From contig JAUWOI010000092.1 in the NCBI GenBank assembly GCA_030612185.1, positions 1-11,293 of the forward strand: a DNA stretch of 11,293 nucleotides. The letters run 5' to 3'. Of the stretch, positions 1 through 5,729 are shown in pieces. Every line of letters starts with the position of its first letter. Position 1 is the first letter of the stretch. The stretch is from Anaerolineae bacterium (GTDB lineage Bacteria > Chloroflexota > Anaerolineae > B4-G1). The position numbers were made by a program, and so were the translations under genes. The notes under the pieces are model-generated. The model had not been told where the DNA came from and made no database searches. It saw only the letters and a list, made by a program, of their open reading frames with translations.

Positions 1-117
1 CAAAGGCGCAGAGATTCTTGAATGATGCTTTAATATTTTTGAGAATCGATGCCTTTGACTGAACTAATCTTGATCTACCATTTAAATTTCTTTGCGTCTC
101 TGCGCCTCTGCGTTGAA
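1..117. repeat. Interspersed intergenic repeat with inverted end copies
   Basis: The stretch at 86-117 (TTTGCGTCTCTGCGCCTCTG and a few bases either side) is low-complexity, CTCTGCG-rich DNA. Positions 1-13 (CAAAGGCGCAGAG) are its near-exact reverse complement (98-110, one mismatch), so two inverted copies bracket about 85 bases of AT-rich sequence. I recall sequence of this type as an abundant non-coding repeat in Chloroflexota genomes; that is memory, not a search. The 72-codon forward ORF over it has no recognisable domain. Confidence 0.5.
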
Positions 118-159
118 GCTTTTGGTTTTTTCAGTAGAGTCTTGAATGCCTTCAAGCAT
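82..159 (-). pseudogene. 25-codon ORF, probable remnant of a gene cut by the repeat
   Basis: An ATG at 159-157 is preceded by GGAGGG at 168-173 (8-nt spacing) and, further up, by the promoter-like repeat copy at 196-239, so transcription and translation signals are all in order. The frame then runs only 25 codons to a TAA at 82-84. Its second half (about from residue 15) is just translation of the interspersed repeat. The likeliest reading is the 5' end of a former gene, truncated by the repeat. It could also be a chance ORF; I recognise no domain. Confidence 0.3.
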
Positions 160-195
160 TTACTCATCCCTCCATTTTCCTCAGTACTACCCAAT

Positions 196-239
196 CCACC
201 GCTATTTTACCGCCGTGCGGGAAAGGTGTCAATAGGAAT
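196..239 (-). promoter_or_regulatory. Promoter-bearing repeat, copy 1
   Basis: Read on the minus strand this contains TTGACA (227-232), a 17-nt spacer, and TAAAAT (204-209), a near-consensus sigma70 promoter. The spacer holds the small dyad CCGC-N3-GCGG. Nearly the same sequence occurs at 844-888. It points leftward towards the 25-codon remnant at 82-159 and the left edge of the window. Confidence 0.6.
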
Positions 240-323
240 CAGGGCCTACCCCCAATGCCGCGGTTAGGCGACGTCCCGTCAAGTGTCTACTCAGAAACAC
301 GGCTCAATAGAAAACCAATATAT

Positions 324-734
324 TCACGCAAAAGCGGCGACAGGAACCATCTCCACTCGCTCTGGCGCTTCCTTTTTTGCAGCAATCTTCTCAACTCGAT
401 GCAACAGAGTTGAGTGGTAGTAGCGGCGGCCACACTTGTCGCACACACCAACAGGCATATTCTCCAGAATGACGAAGCCGTGTCGGTGCTTGAATGCTTC
501 TAGCGCTACCACCCGTTCTCGCACGATGCCATCACAGTATTCGCACTTGTATCCATACATCTTAATCTCGCCATCCAAGATGGCGCGCTCAACGTCAAAG
601 ATGCCTAGTCCATCCTCCGCCATCTCATCAATGGCGTGGCGGGTCAGGTCATAGTCACCGCTGATAATCGCACCTCGTATTCTTCCAAGAAGTCGCTGTG
701 GTATACTGTCTCCTTCCCGCCCGATGTCGGACAC
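324..734 (-). CDS. DUF4258 / YgiT-type zinc-finger fusion (toxin-antitoxin-like)
   Basis: A 136-residue protein. Residues about 15-58 (with DYDLTRHAIDEMAEDGL and VERAILDGEI) match the first half of DUF4258 proteins, thought to be toxin partners. Residues about 59-115 are a YgiT/MqsA-N-type zinc finger: CEYC at the start, then ENMPVGVCDKCGRRYY. In relatives these are normally two adjacent genes, DUF4258 first, then YgiT starting at a Met before its first CxxC. Here Met59 (MYGYKCEYC) sits exactly where that start would be, so the second half of DUF4258 seems lost and the two fused in frame. No helix-turn-helix follows the zinc finger, unlike full MqsA. The chosen start is GTG at 734; no Shine-Dalgarno is seen, and a TATACT box ends only 5 nt upstream, so a leaderless message is possible. 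A longer leader from the repeat promoter at 844-888 is the alternative. Product family is fairly sure; function of the fused form is unknown. Confidence 0.7.
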   Translation of the reverse strand: MSDIGREGDSIPQRLLGRIRGAIISGDYDLTRHAIDEMAEDGLGIFDVERAILDGEIKMYGYKCEYCDGIVRERVVALEAFKHRHGFVILENMPVGVCDKCGRRYYHSTLLHRVEKIAAKKEAPERVEMVPVAAFA

Positions 735-739
735 TTGTT

Positions 740-770
740 AGTATACTCAGTATTGCGTATATCACGCCAA
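740..770 (-). promoter_or_regulatory. Possible promoter with 11-bp palindrome
   Basis: On the minus strand, TATACT (740-745) overlaps the perfect odd palindrome ATACTGAGTAT (743-753). A weak -35 candidate TTGGCG lies upstream, but with a 19-nt spacer. The same palindrome sits inside the promoter of the peptidase gene (3532-3542). The box is so close to the GTG at 734 that the transcript would start at about the start codon. Weak on its own; the shared palindrome is the main support. Confidence 0.35.
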
Positions 771-843
771 CCGCGTGCCATGCGTATTGACTGAACCTGC
801 GACTCTACGCCATCCACTCCATGCACGCCTCACTTCTTCCTCT

Positions 844-888
844 CCACCACTATTTTACCGCCGTGCGGGAAAGGTGTCAATTAGGAAT
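844..888 (-). promoter_or_regulatory. Promoter-bearing repeat, copy 2
   Basis: Near-identical to 196-239. On the minus strand: TTGACA at 875-880, 17-nt spacer with CCGC-N3-GCGG dyad, TAAAAT at 852-857. Transcription from here would start near 845 and give a leader of about 110 nt to the DUF4258-YgiT start at 734. Confidence 0.6.
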
Positions 889-911
889 GTGGTGTGCCGC
901 ACCTGGACAAA

Positions 912-937
912 GAGGGGCTCCTGTTCGGGAGCCCCTC
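912..937 (-). terminator. Terminator hairpin after the DNRLRE fragment
   Basis: A perfect 10-bp GC-rich stem (912-921 with 928-937) and 6-nt loop, about 30 bases beyond the stop at 970. On the minus strand it is followed by CTTTGTCC-like sequence, a short T-tract. It also lies just upstream of promoter copy 2, so it would insulate that promoter. Confidence 0.65.
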
Positions 938-969
938 GTCTTGTCAGTTGCCTGTTGCTTTTCTGGCGA

Positions 970-1698
970 CTATGGCAGGGCCAGGCATCTCTCCCCTGCC
1001 GGCGAATACGGCTGGCACAAGCCGACGCCAGGAGAGTTGGCATTCGGCCTGCCGGTCAGCGCCTCGATGACAACACGCACTGGCTCTTCCCTACTCAGGC
1101 TTTCACCGGCCAGCAGGGCATCGGACGGTGTGGTGTATCCGCTATAGGTGACGGTCAGTTGCGGCGTATAGGGCCCCTCGCGGGTGGAGAATGACCTCCA
1201 AGAGGAGTCGGAACCGGACACCTCTGGGCCGCGCAACATAACACCGTAGTTCGACAGGCTGCCATTCACCCATCCGCTCACGAGGTTGGTCACGTCAAAG
1301 GAGTACCAGCCCCATGAACCATGAGTTACAGAGTCAGAGCCGTAGGCTTCGGCACAGGAGGGACGCGTGTTCCAGTTCACGCTCGACTCCGACCAACTCG
1401 AACCAATGCGATAGGCCGTGATCGTGCGTGTTTTATTTAGATAGTCCCAGGCCTCAACCAGGTAGGCCCGGAGAACGGCGCTGTCAATTGATGTACCAGA
1501 GGGAATGGCCGAGACGTCGAACTGGATCAGGCTGCGCACAATCTTGCCGTCTGGGCTTAGATAGTCGTCGTAGCCGGCCCACATATCAATGGTATCGCCC
1601 AAGTTCGTGGTCGGGTAGCCCTCTATGACGCAGGCATCCCCGGTGGAGGAGAACGTGCCTGGTGGAGGTGGTGGATGGATCCTGAGCACCAGGGGCAA
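970..1698 (-). pseudogene. C-terminal DNRLRE domain of the secreted peptidase, out of frame
   Basis: This open frame (242 codons if read from TTG at 1698) continues the protein encoded at 1586-3388 but one frame over. It begins PLVLRIHPPPPPGTF, a linker, followed over about residues 15-185 by a DNRLRE-type (CBM96-like) domain: NLGDTIDMWAGYDDY, SLIQFDVSAIPSGTSIDSAVL, TRTITAYRI, WSESSVNWNTRP, and a closing LTVTYSGY strand. Such domains are all-beta modules on secreted proteins, thought to bind polysaccharide or the cell surface. After it come about 50 residues of no clear fold. There is no Shine-Dalgarno at the TTG, so it is not an independent gene: deleting one GTCT unit at 1701-1712 joins it to the upstream frame as MSVYLPLVLR. 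It contains no internal stops, so the break is recent, variable, or a sequence error. Confidence 0.7.
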
Positions 1699-3388
1699 AT
1701 AGACAGACAGACATGCCTCCAGTATTCACCGTGAAGCCGTTGGCCAGCATCCCGCTTTGCCAATCAAGGTTGGTAACCACCACGTTCCACTGCTCGATAG
1801 CAGCATCTGTCAGGTCAAAGTCGCAGGTGATCGTGGACGAACTCACCACGGTTGGGCTGTGGGCGTTGATGTCCGGCTGGCTCAACTTGGTCAGCTTGAC
1901 GGTGGCCCCCGTCTGGAAGTTGGTGCCCGCCAGGTTGGTGATGTGGACGGTGCCGGTGTTGACCCCGCTGCTGGGCGTGATGCTCGTCACCGTCGGGGCT
2001 GTCGGAGAGGGATTCAGGGTAAAGCCGTTGATCAGCGTCCCGCTTTGCGAATCAGGGTTGGTAACCACCACGTTCCACTGCCCGGTGGCCGATCCTGTCG
2101 GGTCAAAGTTGCAGGTGATCGTGGACGAACTTACCACGGTTGGGCTGGGGGCGTTGATGTCCGACTGGCCCGATTTGGTCAGCTTGACGGTGGCCCCCGT
2201 CTGGAAGTTGGTGCCCGCCAGGTTGGTGATGTGGACGGTGCCGGTGTTGACCCCGCTGCTGGGCGTGATGCCTGTCACCGTCGGGGCTGTCGGAGATATG
2301 TCTTCTAACTGAACAATTGTGACACCCATATGTTGCATCCCAGAATATGCATCACCCCAGATCATGGTGTGATCAAGATAGTCCCAGGTGTCGTGTATAT
2401 ACATCAGGTTGGTAGTGTCGTCATATCCAAGGCCAACCATGGTATGACCTTCGACGTGAATCATTACTGGCCGACCGGCATCTATTTCTGCCTTGTATTG
2501 GTCGTACGTAAATCCTTGAGTATTACCGTCCCAACCTAATATGTATTGGTTATACATGTCAGAAACCGTATAACCTCTGGACTCGTAGAAAAGCTTAAGC
2601 CCATAGCCTCCATCGTCGGTGTCGTAACCGCTGGCTTCCATCTGATCCCAATGGAGTGGGGCTCCGCTGGGGTCATTCCAAAACCCTGTTGAACCGTCAT
2701 GATTATCAAAACTAGATTGATTGGTTTTCATGTAATCGCCAGTGCAATCCCCATACGTGTGTTCTGTCCAATTACCAATAAACGGATCAGGACTGGTATT
2801 GTCAACCGCAATCCAATAATCATCAACATGACCTCGAATGGTTCTACCATCAAATCCATTATGCGTTGCACTTAGTGGACATTCATGCCTTGGATCGCCA
2901 TTGCCATCTACCGAATCTGGCCAACTACTATTATCCAATGGCATAACACCACCAGTTGTTGGCCCCGTGTACATGTTTGCATACCCTGTTCTGTCATAAT
3001 ATCCGGCTATCATTGCAGCGGAAGTCGCAGAGCATCCGTATGACCAATTAAAGGCCGGTACATTGGCCAGAACATTAATGGCCTCATCTTGATTTGGTTC
3101 AGGTAGCCCAACTGCAATACGGTCATAACCGGGCGGAGGCGTCGGCGGGCCATTGATCACGATTTTGTCAATACTTGTTCCATCCTCAAGAGTTGGCGAA
3201 GTTCTGGCAACCTGGTGATGGTTCAGGGAAGGCCCGCTCGACCTCCCTTCGATACAGAACATTCCATTCTGCGCGTACTCAGGGGGCGTAGGTGAGATGG
3301 GTGCCTGTGCGCCGCTGGCCGAGAAAGTCGCCAGCAACGCCAGGCAAATCAGTGAGACCAACGTTATGCGTGACGTTTGTGCTTTCAT
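1586..3388 (-). CDS. Secreted C39-like cysteine peptidase with TIG-like repeats (frameshifted)
   Basis: A 600-codon frame starting at ATG 3388 with a strong AAGGAGG site 7-8 nt upstream. Residues 1-29 are a signal peptide (KAQTSR, hydrophobic core, ASGAQA). Residues about 105-362 form a papain/C39-like peptidase: Cys119 in WSYGCSATSAAMIAGYYD, His315 in GHTMVGLGYDD, and Asp333 in YIHDTW as the probable catalytic triad. Residues about 368-459 and 464-555 are two TIG/IPT-like beta modules (ITPSSGVNTGTVHITNLAG, then WNVVVTN). After GGMSVC at about 557-562 the frame reads 40 meaningless residues and stops, whereas the -4 frame continues into a DNRLRE domain (970-1698). The intact product would be roughly 800 residues: peptidase, TIG x2, DNRLRE, an exported or surface-attached hydrolase. 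The substrate is unknown. A single gene with a promoter at 3527-3555 and a terminator at 912-937. Confidence 0.8.
   Translation of the reverse strand: MKAQTSRITLVSLICLALLATFSASGAQAPISPTPPEYAQNGMFCIEGRSSGPSLNHHQVARTSPTLEDGTSIDKIVINGPPTPPPGYDRIAVGLPEPNQDEAINVLANVPAFNWSYGCSATSAAMIAGYYDRTGYANMYTGPTTGGVMPLDNSSWPDSVDGNGDPRHECPLSATHNGFDGRTIRGHVDDYWIAVDNTSPDPFIGNWTEHTYGDCTGDYMKTNQSSFDNHDGSTGFWNDPSGAPLHWDQMEASGYDTDDGGYGLKLFYESRGYTVSDMYNQYILGWDGNTQGFTYDQYKAEIDAGRPVMIHVEGHTMVGLGYDDTTNLMYIHDTWDYLDHTMIWGDAYSGMQHMGVTIVQLEDISPTAPTVTGITPSSGVNTGTVHITNLAGTNFQTGATVKLTKSGQSDINAPSPTVVSSSTITCNFDPTGSATGQWNVVVTNPDSQSGTLINGFTLNPSPTAPTVTSITPSSGVNTGTVHITNLAGTNFQTGATVKLTKLSQPDINAHSPTVVSSSTITCDFDLTDAAIEQWNVVVTNLDWQSGMLANGFTVNTGGMSVCLFAPGAQDPSTTSTRHVLLHRGCLRHRGLPDHELGRYH
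1701..1712 (-). repeat. Tetranucleotide tract (GTCT)3 at the frame break
   Basis: On the minus strand the coding sequence reads ATG TCT GTC TGT CTA TTT. With one 4-base unit less it reads ATGTCTGTCTATTTGCCC, that is MSVYLP, followed by LVLR and then the DNRLRE domain in frame. The break between the two frames therefore lies exactly at a short tandem repeat, the classic place for slipped-strand change or for a sequencing error. Confidence 0.8.
1731..2306 (-). repeat. 288-bp tandem duplication coding for two TIG-like modules
   Basis: Copies at 1731-2018 and 2019-about 2306 have a period of exactly 288 bases (96 residues). Long blocks are identical, for example around TGGAAGTTGGTGCCCGCCAG. The promoter-distal (C-terminal) copy has drifted more in protein terms (PD to LD, TGSATG to TDAAIE), away from the usual consensus of such modules. 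Confidence 0.85.
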
Positions 3389-3414
3389 CTGCTACCCTCC
3401 TTGGGATATTGGGC

Positions 3415-3435
3415 ACCCCCGGGGTTAACGGGGGT
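3415..3435 (-). promoter_or_regulatory. Hairpin in the leader of the peptidase gene
   Basis: A 7-bp stem (3415-3421 with 3429-3435, ACCCCCG/CGGGGGT) and a 7-nt loop lie about 12 bases upstream of the AAGGAGG site at 3396-3402, within a leader of about 130 nt. It could affect ribosome access; no known riboswitch is recognised. Confidence 0.4.
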
Positions 3436-3526
3436 CACGAAGAACGGCACTACTTCGAAGACAAGATACGACACGTGGTGCTATGCGCGGGTGGGCACGC
3501 GTCCTGTCCAGTCCCCGACAAATCTT

Positions 3527-3555
3527 ATTGTATACTCAGTATGCGACAATGTCAA
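3527..3555 (-). promoter_or_regulatory. Consensus sigma70 promoter of the peptidase gene
   Basis: Minus strand: TTGACA (3550-3555), 17-nt spacer, TACAAT (3527-3532). The spacer contains the 11-bp palindrome ATACTGAGTAT (3532-3542), a good operator candidate because it fills the space between the two boxes. Expected transcript start is near 3520, giving a leader of about 130 nt. Confidence 0.75.
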
Positions 3556-3596
3556 TAGTCTATATGAGCCAGTGTGCAGCAATTCCCGGTATAATC

Positions 3597-3695
3597 AGAC
3601 CTGACAGGTTCTTACCCAAGACTCGCTGTTCAACACACTTGCCGAGTGACAAGTGGGGCCTCAAGTGACGAAATTCGTGGAAACCTGTCAGGTCT
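3597..3695. repeat. 14-bp perfect inverted repeat, arms themselves palindromic
   Basis: AGACCTGACAGGTT (3597-3610) and its exact reverse complement (3682-3695) flank 71 bases. Each arm contains the dyad ACCTG-N-CAGGT. It lies between the divergent promoters, where nothing is coding. I recall ACCTGACAGGT sequences as frequent intergenic elements in Chloroflexota; it may be a small non-autonomous element or a pair of regulator sites. Confidence 0.6.
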
Positions 3696-3728
3696 TGAAG
3701 GACAATACCCATTTTCCCAGTATTAGGC

Positions 3729-3734
3729 TATAAT
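3729..3734 (+). promoter_or_regulatory. -10 box for the DUF2270 gene
   Basis: A perfect TATAAT lies 38-43 bases upstream of the start at 3772. No good -35 hexamer is found at 16-18 nt, so the promoter may need an activator or the match may be chance. No other gene or RNA is seen in 3389-3771. Confidence 0.4.
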
Positions 3735-3771
3735 ATAGATAGGGGGAGACAGATTCGGTAGAGAATGAGAA

Positions 3772-4785
3772 GTGATGGCTGAGCAGACCGCATCTCAGGA
3801 CTGTGAGGAATCCACCCGCACGTGGACCTTCCGGGGCTACCGGCTGGGCCCGGCCCACTTCACCACGGCGATGGTCCACCTCTACAGGGGGGAGATGAGC
3901 CGGGCCAACATCTGGCGCACCCGGCTGGACTCCACCACCAGTTGGGCAGTGATCACCGTGGGCGCGGCGCTCACCTTTGTTTTCGGCGCGCCGCAGAACC
4001 CTCACTTCGTGCTCTTGTTGGTGTTCACGCTAGTGCTCACTTTCCTGGCGATTGAGGCTCGCCGCTACCGGTACTACGCCCTCTGGTCCCACCGGGTGCG
4101 CTTGATGGAGACCGATTTTTTCGCCGCGATGCTTGTGCCCCCATTCCGCCCTTCATCCGACTGGGCTGACCGCCTGGCGGAGAGCCTGCTTCACCCTATC
4201 TTTCTCATCGCCTGGTGGGAGGCGGTGGGCCGGCGATTCCTCCGCAACTACATCTGGCTGGTTACCCTGCTGCTCATCAGTTGGGGGGTCAAACTGGCAC
4301 TGCACCCGGTACTAGCACTGGATGGGGTCACGGTGGTCGAGCGGGCAGTCGTCGGATCTGTGCCGGGGGTGTGGGTGATGATGGCCGTCGGGCTGGTGTA
4401 CGGGGCGCTGATGATGCTGGCGCTGGCTGCGTCTCTTCCTCGCACCTGGCGGGATGCCATGCCCGGGCCACCGTGGCGGCGGGGGGCAGGGCCGGCAGTG
4501 TCAGAGACCAGTCCCCAGGAACGGCTGGCAACCATCATCACCGCCCGCGGGCGGCAGGTCGCCATACAACTGCTGACAGAACTGGGACGCGGAGTGACGG
4601 CGTTGGAAGGAACCGGGATGTACACCAGTGAGGCGCGTGATGTGCTCCTGTGCGCTGTGACCGAGGTGCAGGTATCTCACTTGCAAGAAATCGTGCGCCT
4701 GGCCGACCCGGAGGCGTTCGTCATCGTCAGCCCGGCGGAGGAAGTGCGGGGGAAAGGCTTTCGTTCCTTCGAGGCCCCCAGTTAG
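3772..4785 (+). CDS. DUF2270 integral membrane protein with C-terminal DUF2179 domain
   Basis: A 337-residue membrane protein. Residues about 28-220 are DUF2270: FTTAMVHLYRGEMSRANIWR, LDSTTSWAVITVGAAL, EARRYRYYALWSHRVRLME, with hydrophobic segments near 55-73, 77-94, 160-178 and 197-220. After a charged loop, residues about 253-332 look like DUF2179, the cytoplasmic domain best known at the end of YitT-family membrane proteins: LTELGRGVTALEGTGMYT, then DVLLCAVTEVQVSHLQEIV and DPEAFVIVSPAEEVRGKGF. Function of both domains is unknown; DUF2179 has a ferredoxin-like fold thought to sense a ligand. The start is GTG 3772 or the adjacent ATG 3775; neither has a clear Shine-Dalgarno. It is followed after 188 bases by the ParA start with its own promoter, so it is probably monocistronic. 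Confidence 0.75.
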   Translation: MMAEQTASQDCEESTRTWTFRGYRLGPAHFTTAMVHLYRGEMSRANIWRTRLDSTTSWAVITVGAALTFVFGAPQNPHFVLLLVFTLVLTFLAIEARRYRYYALWSHRVRLMETDFFAAMLVPPFRPSSDWADRLAESLLHPIFLIAWWEAVGRRFLRNYIWLVTLLLISWGVKLALHPVLALDGVTVVERAVVGSVPGVWVMMAVGLVYGALMMLALAASLPRTWRDAMPGPPWRRGAGPAVSETSPQERLATIITARGRQVAIQLLTELGRGVTALEGTGMYTSEARDVLLCAVTEVQVSHLQEIVRLADPEAFVIVSPAEEVRGKGFRSFEAPS

Positions 4786-4806
4786 TTTTCTGGCAGTGCA
4801 TTGCAC

Positions 4807-4835
4807 TTGCCTCTATCTTCAACACGCTGTACAAT
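4807..4835 (+). promoter_or_regulatory. Promoter for the parA-GH1 operon
   Basis: TTGCCT (4807-4812), 17-nt spacer, TACAAT (4830-4835). It lies just after the DUF2270 stop and would start transcription near 4842, leaving a leader of about 130 nt before ATG 4974. That leader holds two hairpins: CCCGAA/TTCGGG (4894-4899 with 4904-4909) and CCCCT/AGGGG (4942-4946 with 4951-4955). Confidence 0.5.
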
Positions 4836-4973
4836 TAGAGTGGTACGATATATTCAGGGTCTCTGGGAGTTTCCGTGGATAGCACACCGGAGTCCCGAAC
4901 TTATTCGGGGTCATTGCGCCGCCCTCCAACAAGGGGGCTCTCCCCTGGACAGGGGCAAGGGAAAAAAAACGAG

Positions 4974-5729
4974 ATGGGTAGGATCCTTGGTGTGCTGAAC
5001 TATAAAGGGGGCACAGGCAAGACGACCACGGTGGTGAGCCTGGGCGCTGGCCTGGCCTCGAGCGGAGCGCGCGTTCTGTGTATTGACCTGGATGCCCAGG
5101 GCAGCCTGGCGACGTACCTGGGCATACACTATACCTATTCCCTGGCCCATCTGTTGCTAGGTCAAGCAGAACGGCAGGCCTGCATCGTCCGGGCGCGGGA
5201 CAACCTCGATCTCATCGCTAGCGATGGCAACCTGCTTCAGGCCGAGGGAGAGTTATGGCGCATGGACGATAGCCGGAGGGCCAGGCGAACACTGGTCAGC
5301 AAGTTGCGCGGCCTGGAGGACGAGTATGACTACGTCATTCTCGACTTCTCGCCTTCGACCAGCCTCTTGAGTGAGAGCGGCCTGCTATACGTCCGAGAAC
5401 TGATCGTGCCAGTCTCAATGGGCTACATGGCGCTGATAGGGATCCGGCAGGTGATCGCGACACTGAAGAATATCGGCCAGATACCCGGACATCGCATTCG
5501 GTTTTACATGATCATCCCCACGCTCTATCACGCCCGGTTGCGACAGGATCGCGAGGTCCTGGGAATCTTGCAACGTCGCTTTGCCAACAGGGTGACCGAA
5601 CCGATCCGGGCGAACGTAAGGGTTTCCGAAGCACCCAGTCACCATAAGACCATATATGAGTATTCGCCCCGCAGCACTGGCGCGACTGACTATAAACGTC
5701 TGGTAGAGAGGATTCTTCGCGATGGCTAA
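4974..5729 (+). CDS. ParA/Soj-type P-loop ATPase, orphan
   Basis: A 251-residue ATPase of the ParA/MinD class, which binds ATP, dimerises and positions DNA or protein cargo in the cell. Visible motifs: deviant Walker A NYKGGTGKTTT (signature Lys11 and Lys16), A' motif CIDLDAQGS (Asp38, Asp40), Walker B YDYVILDFSPS (Asp124), and the C-terminal RVSEAPSHHKTIYEY with STGATDYKRL typical of Soj proteins. The frame is open upstream to a GTG at 4875, but those 33 residues are unlike the family and overlap the leader hairpins, so ATG 4974 is preferred even though its upstream site (AAGGGA, then A-tract) is weak. There is no ParB gene next to it. Its TAA overlaps the start of the next gene by 8 bases, so the two are translationally coupled, and the partner is expected to be the product of that gene. 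Confidence 0.85.
   Translation: MGRILGVLNYKGGTGKTTTVVSLGAGLASSGARVLCIDLDAQGSLATYLGIHYTYSLAHLLLGQAERQACIVRARDNLDLIASDGNLLQAEGELWRMDDSRRARRTLVSKLRGLEDEYDYVILDFSPSTSLLSESGLLYVRELIVPVSMGYMALIGIRQVIATLKNIGQIPGHRIRFYMIIPTLYHARLRQDREVLGILQRRFANRVTEPIRANVRVSEAPSHHKTIYEYSPRSTGATDYKRLVERILRDG

Noticed and set aside
1713..2312. Long forward ORFs (183 and 199 codons) opposite the TIG-like repeats
   Set aside because: They are antisense to clear beta modules and repeat with the 288-base duplication; no domain or ribosome site.
3597..3695. ACCTG-N-CAGGT arms as an MqsA-type operator for the YgiT protein
   Set aside because: They resemble AACCT-N3-AGGTT, but the zinc-finger protein here lacks the helix-turn-helix that binds that site, and the arms are 2.9 kb away.
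4875..4973. GTG 4875 as the ParA start
   Set aside because: The extra 33 residues are not ParA-like and cover two leader hairpins; ATG 4974 gives a standard ParA N-terminus.
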